Of a stretch of 55,701 nucleotides of DNA, positions 42,085 through 51,501 are shown one piece after another; positions within the stretch are counted from its first letter, which is position 1, and every line of letters begins with the position of its first letter. The stretch covers positions 19,686-75,386 of the forward strand of contig JAUJMV010000014.1 of NCBI GenBank assembly GCA_030446685.1, read 5' to 3'. Both the position numbers and the translations under genes were made by a program. The notes beneath the pieces are model-generated. The model saw only the letters and a program-made list of their open reading frames with translations, did no database searches and was not told where the DNA came from. This DNA comes from Thermomicrobiales bacterium. Its GTDB lineage: Bacteria; Chloroflexota; Chloroflexia; Thermomicrobiales; CADCWN01.

Positions 42085-45000
42085 GTGGCGGATGGGAAGT
42101 CGTTTTCGCATCTAGTGGTGATCGGCTCCTCGGCCGGCGGGATCGACGCGCTCTCGACGCTCGTCGCCACCCTGCCGGCCGATTTCCCCGCCCCGCTGGT
42201 GCTCGCCCAGCACCTCGACCCGACGCGGCCCAGCCACCTGGCGGAGATCCTGGCCCGGCGCAGCACCCTGCCGGTGCGCACCGTCGTCGACCCCGAGCCG
42301 CTGGAGGCGGGCGTCGTCTTCGTCGTGCCGTCCAACCACTACGTCTCGATCGACGACCACATGATCGAGCTGCAGGTGGAGGGGGCCGGGCGCCCCAAGC
42401 CGTCGATCGACCGGCTGCTCGGCACCGCCGCGGAGGGGTACGGCGAGCGGCTGATCGCCGTCATCCTGACCGGCATGGGCTCGGACGGCGCCGCGGGCGC
42501 GCGCGCGGTCAACCAGGCGGGCGGCACGGTGATCATCCAGAACCCCGCGACCGCCTCCTTCCCGGCGATGCCGCAGTCGCTGGCCCCCACCACCGTGGAC
42601 ATCGTCGCCGATCTGGAGCGGATCGGCCCGATCCTGCACGATCTCGTGCGCGGCGGCCTCGCGAACGGCGGCGACGCGCCGGCGCGCGAGGACGAGGAGC
42701 GGGAACTCGGGGACTTCCTGGCGCAACTCCGCGAGCGCAACGGCGTCGATTTCTCCTCGTACAAGGAACCGACGATCCGCCGCCGGCTCCAGCGCCGGAT
42801 CGTCGCGGTCGGCGCGCAGGATCTGCGGGGCTATCGCGCCTACCTCGACGCCCACCCCGAGGAGTACCAGCAGCTGATCGCCTCCTTCCTGATCAAGGTG
42901 ACGGCGTTCTTCCGCGACCCCGAACTCTTCGCCTACCTGCGGGAGACGATCCTGCCCGACCTGATCGCCCAGGCCGACCGGCGGGGGCCGAGCTGCGCCT
43001 CTGGTCGGCCGGCTGCGCGACCGGCGAGGAGGCCTACTCGCTGGCGATCCTGGTCAGCGAGATCCTGGGCCGACGGCTGCCGGAGTACACCGTGCGGATC
43101 TTCGCCACCGACCTCGACGAGGAGGCGATCGCCTTCGCCCGCCGCGGCGTCTACGCCGCCCCGGCCCTGGACGGGCTGCCCGAGGACCTGGTCGCCCGCT
43201 ATTTCACCGCGCACGACGGCGAGTACGAGGTGCGCAAGGCGGTGCGCGCCCTGGTCGTCTTCGGCCAGCACGACCTCGGCCAGCGCGCCCCCTTCCCGCG
43301 AATCGACCTGGTGCTCTGCCGCAACGTGCTGATCTACTTCACGCAGGCGTTGCAGCGGCGCACCCTCCAGATCTTCGCCTACTCACTGCGGGACGGCGGC
43401 TACCTGGCGCTGGGCAAGGCCGAGTCGCCCGGCCAGGTGGCGGAGTTGTTCGCGCCGGCCCACCCCCAGCACACGGTCTACCGCCGCCACGGCGAGCGCA
43501 TCCTGATGCCGCTGGCGCGCGGCCCCGCGCTGGCGCCGCTGTCGCCCAGTCGCCCCCCGACGCGCGCGCGCCCTGGCCGCGCTGGCGCCGCCGCCCGTGG
43601 AGCGGCCGGGCCGGCGGCTGCCGACGCTGGCGGAGAGCTTCCTGCTGCGCCTGCCGGTGGGGGCGATCGTCGTCAACCGGCGCTACGACATCCAGGCGAT
43701 CAACAGCGCCGCCCGCCGCTTCCTGGCGATCCACACCCCGGCGATCGGCGAGGACCTGATCCACATCGCCCAGGGCGTGCCGGCCCGCGAGTTGCGCGAC
43801 GCGATCGAGGCGACCTTCCGCACCGGCGCCTCCGCCGGCCTCGACGAACTCGGCGTGGAGGATGTCGCGACCGGCGAGCGGCGCTTCCTCCAGATCATCT
43901 GCCAGCCGCAGCAGGGCGACGGGTCGCGCGAGCCGGTCGAGGCGGTGCTGATCATCGTCAGCGACATCACCCCGGCCGTGCGGGGGCGGCAGGCGCTGGA
44001 GGGGCAACTGGCGGCCGGGCGGGAGGAGGCCGCCCGCCGCGAGGCGCGGCTCGGGCGGCTGGCGCTGGTCAACGATCAGCTGCTGGCCGCCAACCAGGAG
44101 CTGACCGCCACCAATGAGGAGTTGCGCGCCGCCACCGAGGAGTTCCTCCTCAGCACCGAGGAGGCGCAGGCGGCGGCCGAGGAGGTCGAGACCCTCAACG
44201 AGGAGATGCAGGCGACCAACGAGGAGTTGGAGACGCTCAACGAGGAGCTGCAGGCGACCGTCGAGGAGCTGAACACGACCAACGACGATCTCCAGGCCCG
44301 CAGCCTGGAGCTGCAGGAGCTGGCGCGCGCGGCCGAGGAGGAGCGGGCGCGGCTGGAGGCGGTCCTTGCCGGGATGAGCGACGCGGTCCTGGTGCTCGAC
44401 CGGGACGGCCGCCCGGTCCTGACCAACGACGCCTACCGGCGCCTCTTCGGCGATCCGGCCGAGGCGTGGGTCGCCCGCGACGGGGCGGGGCAACCACTGC
44501 CGCCCGAGGCGTCCCCACGGGGGCGGGCGGCGCGGGGCGAGTCGTTCGAGATGGAGTTCACCCTGGAGGAGCCCGCCGGCGCGCGCCGCTGGTTCGAGGC
44601 GAGCGGGCGGCCGATCCGGGGGGCCGAGGGGCGCCAGCGCCGCGGCGTGCTGGTGCTGCGCGACGTGACCGCGCGCCGCCAGGCGGAGGAGGAGCTGCGC
44701 GAGCGGGAAACGCGCCTGCGCATCCTGTTCGAGCAGATCCCGGCGATCCTCTGGACGATCGACCCGGCGTTGCGCTTCACCGCCAGCGTCGGGTCCGGCC
44801 TGGCATCGTTGGCGCTGGCGCCGAACCAGATCGTCGGCCAGACCCTGGCCGAGTACCTGGGCGCCGACGCGACGGACCCGATCGACGCGCACCGCCGCGC
44901 GCTGGCAGGCGAGTCGGTCAGCTACGAGTCGGAGGTGCGGGGGCGGCTCTTCCGGGCCTACGTCGAGCCGCTGCGCGACGCCGCGGATCGGATCATCGGC

Positions 45001-45747
45001 GCGATCGGCGTGGCGCACGACGTGACCGACCGCAGCCTGCGCCGGTTGCAGGAGGAGTTCATCGCCAACGTCTCGCACGACCTGCGGACGCCGCTGACGG
45101 CGGTGCGCGCCGGCCTCGGCCTGCTGGCGGCGAGCGCCGGCGACCGGCTGGGGGCGGCCGAGCAGGGCCTGCTGCAGAACGCCCGGCGCAACACCGAGCG
45201 CCTGGGGCGCCTGATCGACGACCTGGTCACCTTCAACCAGCTCCGCGCGGGCGCGCTCGATCTCGAGCACGAGCCGCTCGATCTGCGGGTCGTCGTCACC
45301 GACGCCGCCGCCGCCATCCACCCGCTGACCGAGGAGAAGGGGCAGACGATCGAGGCCGATCTGCCCGACCCGCTCCCGATCGACGGCGACCGCCGGCGGC
45401 TGGAGCAGGTCCTGGTGAACCTGCTGGACAACGCCAGCCGCTACTCGCCGCGCGGCGCGCGGATCGCGATCGCCGGGCGCGCGGACGCCGGCGAGATCTT
45501 GCTGGACGTGCGGGACACCGGGCCGGGCATCGCGGAGGGGGACCTGGAGCGCGTCTTCACGCGCGGCATCACCGGCCAGGGCGGGTCGGGGTTGGGGCTG
45601 ACGATCGCGCGGTGGCTCGTCGAGCTGCACGGCGGGCGGATCTGGGTCGAGAGCGATCCTGGTGCGGGCGCGACCCTCCGCATCGCCCTGCCGCGCGGGG
45701 AGGAGGCGTCCGGCGCAGCGGGCGCGGCCGAGGGAGGGGGAGCATGA
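42085..45747 (+). CDS. CheB-CheR-PAS-histidine kinase hybrid (two frameshifts)
   Basis: About 1,220 residues. Order: CheB esterase domain (residues ~8-190; Ser16 in GSSAGG); CheR methyltransferase (~205-480; FLIKVTAFFRDPELF, LWSAGCATGEEAYSLAIL, LVLCRNVLIYF); PAS-like segment; long coiled coil of NEELxTxNEEL repeats (~670-755); two PAS domains (~760-990); HisKA with phospho-accepting His in FIANVSHDLRTPLTAV; and HATPase (NLLDNASRYSP, DTGPGI, GSGLGLTIA). GTG 42085 has GGGGAGG upstream. A missing G in CGGCGGGGGCCGAGC (about 42990) and a second indel near 43570-43600 break the frame. It overlaps the response regulator by ATGA. Soluble; reads as a sensor combining methylation and phosphorylation logic. 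Confidence 0.88.
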
Positions 45748-46496
45748 CGTTCCGGCTGCTGATCGCCGAGGACGCGCGCGACGTGGCGGAGGTGGTCGCC
45801 TTCGGGGCGCGGCTGCACTGGCCCGACTGCGCGGTGACGATCGCGCCGAACGGGCGCGAGGCGCTGCGGCGGTTCGTGGAGGAGCGCCCCGACCTGGTGA
45901 TCCTCGATGTGGCGATGCCGCCCCCGGACGGCCTGGAGGTCTGCCGGCGCATCCGCCAGTCCTCGCAGGTGCCGATCCTGATGCTGACCGCGCGCGACAG
46001 CACGCTCGACAAGGTGCGCGCGCTCGACCTCGGCGCGGACGACTACCTGACCAAGCCCTTCGACCACCTCGAACTCCTCGCCCGCCTGCGGGCGCTGGTG
46101 CGGCGGGCGGGAGCGGACAGCGCGGGGGCCGGCCCCGATTTCGCGGCGGGCGAGCTGACGATCGACTTCGACACGCACGAGGTCTGTCTGCGGGGGGAGG
46201 TCGTGCCGCTGACCTCGACCGAGTACCGGCTGCTGGAGGAGCTGGCGCGCCACGCCGGCACGGTGCTGCCCCACCGCTTCTTGCTGGAGCGGGTCTGGGG
46301 GCCGGAATACGCCAACGACACGCATTATGTCAAAGGCTTCATCCGCCGACTGCGCCACAAGCTCGGCGACGACCCCGCGCGCCCCAACTACATCCAGACG
46401 GCTTGGGGCATCGGCTACCGCTTCGTCCCGCCGGCGGATCAGACCCCCACCCCCACGCCGCCCCCCGGCGCGGCGGCAAGCGGGACCGGGGCGTAG
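45744..46496 (+). CDS. OmpR/PhoB-family response regulator
   Basis: 250 residues. The receiver domain (1-120) has the acidic pair E9-D10, phospho-acceptor Asp55 in VILDVAMPP, and T/K residues in MLTARDS and DYLTKPFDHLE. The winged-helix DNA-binding domain (about 133-232) includes LTSTEYRLLEELARHAG and VKGFIRRLRHKLGDDP and ends IQTAWGIGYRF. The Pro/Thr-rich tail is nonconserved. ATG 45744 overlaps the kinase TGA by four bases, so this is its cognate partner. Targets unknown; the neighbouring CheB gene or the small-protein promoters downstream are candidates. Confidence 0.93.
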   Translation: MTFRLLIAEDARDVAEVVAFGARLHWPDCAVTIAPNGREALRRFVEERPDLVILDVAMPPPDGLEVCRRIRQSSQVPILMLTARDSTLDKVRALDLGADDYLTKPFDHLELLARLRALVRRAGADSAGAGPDFAAGELTIDFDTHEVCLRGEVVPLTSTEYRLLEELARHAGTVLPHRFLLERVWGPEYANDTHYVKGFIRRLRHKLGDDPARPNYIQTAWGIGYRFVPPADQTPTPTPPPGAAASGTGA

Positions 46497-46584
46497 CTGA
46501 AAGGGTGGGGGTCAAACCCGCCCCTGCCGCCCGCCGGCGCGTTCCCGGATATACAGCGGTGGAGACGCATCTGTCCGTCGGTTT

Positions 46585-46693
46585 GTAGGGGCAGACCTGG
46601 GTGTCTGCCCGCGGCCCCGCAGGGCCGCCCGTGGCGCCCTGCCGAGGGCGTCGGTGGAAGGCCACGCGGGCAGACACCCAGGTCTGCCCCTAC
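46585..46693. repeat. Palindromic repeat of the GTAGGGGCAG family, copy C
   Basis: 109 bp with 28-bp perfectly complementary ends (GTAGGGGCAGACCTGGGTGT and onward). The core GGCCCCGCAGGGCCGCCC and CCGAGGGCGTCGGTGG match copies A and B, while the arm sequence differs from both. Confidence 0.88.
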
Positions 46694-46807
46694 GACCCTC
46701 GAACGGGTGGCTGATTCCGCGCCAGGGGTGGCGTCGCCACGGCACGATGTCGCACTGCCAGCTCCCCCCACGTCACCCCCGCGCGCAGGCACAATTCTTC
46801 ACCGGCG

Positions 46808-46840
46808 TTTACCAGGACGTTCACAACTTTCCGCTAAACT
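46808..46840 (+). promoter_or_regulatory. Shared small-gene promoter motif, copy 1
   Basis: TTTACCAGGACGTTCAC, nine bases, then CTAAACT. The same layout with identical spacing occurs at 50497-50529 and 51154-51186. It precedes the 94-residue protein at 46994. Confidence 0.6.
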
Positions 46841-46993
46841 GCATGGGTCAGGGGTTTGGCGTGGTGTGCCTACTGCTCGGGCGCAAGCGGGTGTCCCGCG
46901 AGAGGGAGTCGCGGGCCGCGCGGGAGCCCCCCCGACAGTCGCCAATTCTCCGCCAGCCCCGAATCGTGTTGTTCGCGGGAGGACTGCCCCCCG

Positions 46994-47278
46994 ATGCGTG
47001 CGTCCCTCGCCCGGATGATCGATGGAATGACGGGAGGAATGAACCGCTACTCGATCCACTACCGCTCCGCGGATAGCCACCAGCAGACCGGCCTGCTCAT
47101 CACCGACGAGCGGGGCACGGCCTATCTCTTCTGTAGCGGGCGGTTGCAGGCCTACTGCACCCACCCCGACGCGCTGACGCGGCTGCTCCGGGCGCTGCAA
47201 CGGCGCGCCCCCTGGACCGCGGTGCCGGCGACACCAACGCATACTCTGGAGGAGTTGCGCCGCTTTGCCGAGGCCTAA
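46994..47278 (+). CDS. Small protein, paralogue of the one at 51498
   Basis: 94 residues, not recognised. The core YSIHYRSADSHQQTGLLITD followed by ERGTAYLFCSGRLQAY aligns with YTIRYRCAGDHGAVVLIVVD followed by RPGTAYLFSSGQLQWR in the protein at 51498, and both end with a helix (TLEELRRFAEA / TIEGLRQVVEE). A small alpha/beta fold is likely. ATG 46994 has GGGAGGA 11 bases upstream; ATG 47039 begins right at the conserved core and is an alternative. It stands behind the shared promoter motif at 46808-46840. Confidence 0.65.
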   Translation: MRASLARMIDGMTGGMNRYSIHYRSADSHQQTGLLITDERGTAYLFCSGRLQAYCTHPDALTRLLRALQRRAPWTAVPATPTHTLEELRRFAEA

Positions 47279-47298
47279 GCGCGTCCTGTGTCGCATCA

Positions 47299-47314
47299 TG
47301 GCATGGAACTTGCA
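47299..47314 (+). promoter_or_regulatory. Possible sigma-54-type promoter
   Basis: TGGCATGGAACTTGCA matches the -24/-12 consensus (TGGCAC-N5-TTGC) with one change and the exact GG-N10-GC spacing. It lies 222 bases before the flavoprotein gene at 47536. No rpoN or enhancer-binding protein is in the window. The rest of 47279-47535 holds an A/T-rich patch with a run of seven T near 47345 that could terminate the small gene. Confidence 0.3.
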
Positions 47315-47535
47315 TCTATATCGATCCTTGTAAAGCACTTGTCGTTTTTTTCAACAGTTGATTCGGGTGCCTCCCGGGTTCGGAGGAAGGACAATCACGG
47401 CGATCGGCCGGCGCGGCGATGAGGCGCGGCGTCGGCGGATCGGAAGGGTGCGGCGCCGCTGCCGTCCGGCAGCGGGCGCCTGATACGTTGTGCCGCGCAC
47501 GGCGGCACGGGCGCGAGCAGGAGAGGGGAACGACG

Positions 47536-49124
47536 ATGGGTGACGCACGGATCGTGATCCTGGGCGCGGGGCCGACGGGGCTCGGCGCGGCCTACCGGCT
47601 GCAAGAACTGGGCTATCGCGACTGGGACATCTACGAGGCGGACGACCACGTCGGCGGGCTGGCCTCGAGCTACGTGGACGATGCTGGCTTCACCTGGGAC
47701 CTCGGCGGCCATGTGATGTTCTCGCACTACGAGTACTTCGACCGCCTGGTCGACAAGCTGCTCGGCGAGGACCACTCGGTCAAGATGCGCGAGGCCTGGG
47801 TCTGGATGTGCGACCGCTACCTGCCCTATCCCTTCCAGAACAACATCCGCTACCTCCCCAAGGAGGCGGTCTGGGAGTGCGTACAGGGGCTGCTGGAGAT
47901 CCAGGACCAGTCGCAGTTCGCCCCGCCCGCGAACTTCCACGAGCTCAACCTCCAGAAGATGGGCAAGGGCATCGTCAAGTACTTCATGGAGCCCTACAAC
48001 TTCAAGGTCTGGGCGCATCACCCCACGCTGATGAACACCCGCTGGATCGGCGAGCGCGTCAGCATGGTCGATCTGGAGAAGGTCCTCCGCAACGTGATCC
48101 TGGAGGAGGACAACAAGAGCTGGGGGCCGAACAACACCTTCAAGTTCCCGCTGCGCGGCGGGACGGGCGGACTCTACACCCCGTTCGTGCCCTACATCAA
48201 GGACCACCTCCACCTCAGCACGCGGGCCGAGCGGATCGACACGGCGCGCAAGCGCGTCACCTTCGCGGACGGCACGACGACCGACTACGACATCCTGATC
48301 TCCACCATCGCACTCGACCGCGTGGTCGACATGATCCCCGGCGTCCCCGCCGAGGTGCATGGGGCGGCCAAGCGCCTCGACTACTCCGGCTCCTACTTCG
48401 TCGGCATCGGGGTCAAGGGGAGAATCCGAGCACCAAGTGCTGGATGTACTACCCGGAGGAGACCAGCCCCTTCTACCGGGTGACCTACCTCTCCAACTAC
48501 TCCCCCTACATCGCGCCGCCGGGGCATTACTCGCTCCTCTCGGAGACCTCCTACTCGCCCCACAAGCACGAGGACCCGGCGACGATCGTCGCGCGCGTCG
48601 AGCAGGGGATGCGCAACACCGGGCTGCTCAAGGACGGCGACGACATCGCCTCGCGCTGGCTCTACCACATCGACCACTCCTACCCGGTGCCGACGCTGGT
48701 GCGCGACCCGGCGCTCCAGACGATCCAGCCCTGGCTGGCCGGCCAGGACATCGTCTCGCGCGGGCGCTTCGGGGCCTGGATGTACGAGATCGGCAACATG
48801 GACCACTCGGTGATGCAGGGGGTCGAGGCGGTCAACTGGCTCCTCGAAGGGGAGCCGGAGGTGACCTGGGCCGGCGCGCAGCCGCAGCCCCTGCCCGAGC
48901 CGGTGCGCCCGCTGGCCGCGCGGCGCGAGCGGGTGCTGGCGGTGGCCGGCGGCGCCAATGGCGCCGCGCGGGGCGACCTGACCGCGGCGGCGATCCGCGC
49001 GGACCTCGCCGCCACCAGCGGCCAGCCGTCCGCCGAGGAGGTCGAGACCGGCCTGGCGCACAACCTGGGCGCGGGCGCGGACAGGGCGCTCGTCGAGAGC
49101 GCGAACGACGACAAGGATAAGTAA
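47536..49124 (+). CDS. UDP-galactopyranose-mutase-like flavoprotein (one frameshift)
   Basis: About 529 residues. The FAD/NAD-binding N-terminus is RIVILGAGPTGLGAAYRLQE, followed by DDHVGGLASSYVDDAGFTWD and LGGHVMF. The middle (YLPYPFQNNIRYLPKEAVWE) resembles UDP-galactopyranose mutase and protoporphyrinogen-oxidase-like amine oxidoreductases. A missing G near 48418 (GTCAAGGGGAGAATCC) shifts the frame; the sequence continues at PSTKCWMYYPEETSPFYRVT. The C-terminal 80 residues are Ala-rich and not conserved. ATG 47536 has GAGAGGGG upstream. The glycosyltransferase follows 3 bases after the stop. It probably isomerises or oxidises a sugar nucleotide or glycolipid for that enzyme. Confidence 0.8.
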
Positions 49125-49127
49125 CCG

Positions 49128-50384
49128 ATGGTTCACGACAGCCGCCCGCAGGACGGGCCGCGCGATCTCCTCTGCTTCTCGCACCTGCGCTGGGACTGGG
49201 TCTACCAGCGCCCGCAGCACCTGCTGAGCCGCCTGGCGCGCGACCACAACTGGCGCGTCTTCTTCGTCGAGGAGCCGGCCCCCCCGGCCGCGGACGCGAC
49301 CGGGGCTGAGGCGGCGCCGCACTGGTCCTACTCGCTCGCCGCGCCGCACGTCGTCCGCTGCGTGCCGCACTTCGCGGCGGACTGGCCCTTCTTCCTGAGC
49401 GAGGCGGGGTCGGACACGCGGACGATGCGCCGGCTGCTGGCCGAGCTGCTCCAGGCGTGGGAGCTGACCGATCCGGTCGCCTGGCTCTACACGCCGCTCG
49501 CGGTCCCGCTGCTCGACCTGGTCCCGGCCCGCGCGACCGTCTACGACTGCATGGACGAACTGGCCCTCTTCAAGGACGCACCCGCCGCGCTGCGCGGGCG
49601 CGAGGCGGAGCTGCTGCGGCGGGCCGATGTCGTCTTCACCGGCGGGCGCAGCATGTACGAGGCGCGGCGCGGGCGTCACCCGAACCTGCACCTCTTCCCC
49701 TCCAGCGTCGACGCCGCCCACTTCGGCGGGGCGCGAGACGCGGCCCTGCCGGTCCCCGCCGACGCGCGGCCCGGCACGCCGACCCTCGGCTTCTACGGGG
49801 TCCTCGACGAGCGCCTCGATCGCGAGCTGATCGACGCGGTCGCGGCGCTCCGCCCGGACTGGCGGATCGTGCTGGTCGGGCCGGTGGCGAAGATCGACCC
49901 GCGCAGCCTGCCGCGGCGCCCGAACATCAGCTATCCCGGCGGGCGCCCCTACGAGGCGCTGCCGGGCTACCTCAAGGGCTGGGACGTCTGCCTGATGCCC
50001 TTCGCCATGAACGACGCGACGCGCTTCATCAGCCCGACCAAGACGCTGGAGTACCTGGCGGCGGGCAAGCCGATCGTCTCGACGCCGATCCCCGACGTGG
50101 TCAGCGACTACCGCGGCCTGGTCCGCTTCGCCGGCGAGCCGGCGGAGTTCGTCGCCCAGGTCGAGGCGGACCTCGGCGAGACCCCGGCCGAGGCGGATCG
50201 CCGCCAGGCGCTCGGCCAGGCGGTCCTGGAGCGGACCTCCTGGGACGCGACCGCAGCGCGGATGGACGCCCTGATCGACGAAGCCCTCGCCGCGCGCGAC
50301 CGCGCGGCGGCCGGCGCCGCGGCCGTGACGCGCCGCGCGCCCGTCGCCATCCCGCAGCCCTCCGGCCAGGCGGCGGCGCAATAA
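49128..50384 (+). CDS. GT4-like glycosyltransferase partnered with the UGM-like protein
   Basis: 418 residues. It begins with DLLCFSHLRWDWVYQRPQHLLSR, typical of a glycosyltransferase family often encoded beside UGM-like flavoproteins. YDCMDELALFKDAP and FPSSVDAAHF mark the linker. GFYGVLDERLDRELI begins the C-domain, with ISPTKTLEYLAAGKPIVSTPI as the donor-sugar site. Residues after 385 form an Ala-rich tail. ATG 49128 follows the previous stop by three bases, so the two are co-translated. It is cytoplasmic or membrane-associated; the acceptor is unknown. Confidence 0.88.
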   Translation: MVHDSRPQDGPRDLLCFSHLRWDWVYQRPQHLLSRLARDHNWRVFFVEEPAPPAADATGAEAAPHWSYSLAAPHVVRCVPHFAADWPFFLSEAGSDTRTMRRLLAELLQAWELTDPVAWLYTPLAVPLLDLVPARATVYDCMDELALFKDAPAALRGREAELLRRADVVFTGGRSMYEARRGRHPNLHLFPSSVDAAHFGGARDAALPVPADARPGTPTLGFYGVLDERLDRELIDAVAALRPDWRIVLVGPVAKIDPRSLPRRPNISYPGGRPYEALPGYLKGWDVCLMPFAMNDATRFISPTKTLEYLAAGKPIVSTPIPDVVSDYRGLVRFAGEPAEFVAQVEADLGETPAEADRRQALGQAVLERTSWDATAARMDALIDEALAARDRAAAGAAAVTRRAPVAIPQPSGQAAAQ

Positions 50385-50496
50385 GAAGTAGCGGGGGCGT
50401 GCCGCGGGGGGTGGCCGCCGACTGCAGTCGGCGCCCCCCCGCCACCTTCCCCCACCTCCCGCGCGACCACCGCTGTTTACGAACTACCCGCCAATT

Positions 50497-50529
50497 ATTA
50501 CCAGGACGTTGACTATTGGCCTCTAGACT
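50497..50529 (+). promoter_or_regulatory. Shared small-gene promoter motif, copy 2
   Basis: ATTACCAGGACGTTGAC, nine bases, then CTAGACT. 23 bases separate ACC and CTA, as in the other two copies. It lies about 80 bases before the small gene at 50611. The rest of 50385-50610 shows nothing else. Confidence 0.6.
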
Positions 50530-50610
50530 AATCGCAGTGGTAAGACCGAGCGCCACCCACCGTCCGGAGCGGAACGGCGGACCGCTAGGGTGGTAGAGCA
50601 TACAGTAAGG

Positions 50611-50880
50611 ATGACCGATATGGACATGGTGGTGAAAACGCAGCCGATCGTCGCGCAGCGCGAGCGCGGCGACGACCAGGACCCGCGGGTGAACGTCCTC
50701 ACCCCTTTCCTGCGCGGGGGCGATGCGCTGGCGATGAAGCGCGACTTCGACGAGGAATGGGCGGCGTACTTGGAAGTCCAGTGCGCGGAGCTGGTTGAGC
50801 GACCGGAACTGATCGGGCACTTGCGCGCGGCCTGCCAGGAGGCGTACTTCGCCGGCTATACCCTGAGCCGCTGGAGTTGA
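50611..50880 (+). CDS. Small protein of unknown function
   Basis: 89 residues from ATG 50611 (GTG 50590 and ATG 50620 are alternatives; the ribosome site is weak). The sequence is acidic and helical, with LTPFLRGGDALAMKRDFDEE and WAAYLEVQCAELVERPELIG, ending CQEAYFAGYTLSRWS. One Trp-Ser end and two cysteines are notable. No match to a family comes to mind. It stands alone behind the shared promoter motif, with 300 bases after it free of genes apart from the third promoter copy. Confidence 0.6.
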   Translation: MTDMDMVVKTQPIVAQRERGDDQDPRVNVLTPFLRGGDALAMKRDFDEEWAAYLEVQCAELVERPELIGHLRAACQEAYFAGYTLSRWS

Positions 50881-51153
50881 TGCGCCGACGCGGGCGCCGG
50901 GATCGGCACGGCCTCCAGCAATGCCACCCACGGGACCAACGGCGATGACCGCGACCCGCACTTTGCACCATCACCGCGCCTGCCGACATCCGGCCGGGCC
51001 GCTCCAATGGGCGACACGATATGTCGCCACCTCCTTTCCCCTCCCTCCCTTATCCGAGGCCGACCGGCGCTCGCGCCGGTCGGCCTCCTCCTGTCGGCAC
51101 GCCAGGGGCGGTCGCGGCGTCCACGGACACTTCGCGCACAATTGCGCCGGCTC

Positions 51154-51186
51154 TTTACCGGTACGTTCACCGCTCGCCATTAGACT
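51154..51186 (+). promoter_or_regulatory. Shared small-gene promoter motif, copy 3
   Basis: TTTACCGGTACGTTCAC, nine bases, then TTAGACT. Same spacing as the copies at 46808 and 50497. It drives the two-gene unit 51238-51794. Confidence 0.6.
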
Positions 51187-51237
51187 GGCAAGGTGGAGGA
51201 AGAGACGGGTGGACAGGGCCGAATGGGGAAAGCAGGC

Positions 51238-51501
51238 ATGACGCGGCTGGTGGACGCGATCCAGGAACTGGGCCTCCGCACGGAGACCAATCTCGGCGGC
51301 CGGTGGGCGAAGCTGCACGGCGAGCGGGCTTCGTTCTACGTCGCCGAAACGGCGTGGGGCGGCGGTTTCCTGACCTGGTGCGACGCGCCCTGCTCGCGGG
51401 TGGTCGAGTTCTACCCCGACCCGGTGCAGGCGATCCAATCCGGGCTGCGCCGCTCGGCGCAACCGGACGACGCACGGGCCGAACGGCGCCCGGCAGGATG
51501 A
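51238..51501 (+). CDS. Small protein of unknown function
   Basis: 87 residues from ATG 51238; ATG 51223 and GTG 51193 are in frame, and GGAGGAAGAG at 51195 could serve a start in between. MTRLVDAIQELGLRTETNLG is helical, then GRWAKLHGERASFYVAETAW and GGGFLTWCDAP suggest a small beta sheet. The end VVEFYPDPVQAIQSGLRRS is again helical. Unrecognised. Its TGA overlaps the ATG of the next gene, so the two small proteins are made together. Confidence 0.6.
   Translation: MTRLVDAIQELGLRTETNLGGRWAKLHGERASFYVAETAWGGGFLTWCDAPCSRVVEFYPDPVQAIQSGLRRSAQPDDARAERRPAG

Noticed and set aside
50509-50529. TTGACT and TAGACT as an ordinary sigma-70 promoter at the second small gene
   Set aside because: The spacing is only 9 bases. 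The whole 33-bp block is conserved in three places, so a different sigma factor or activator is more likely.
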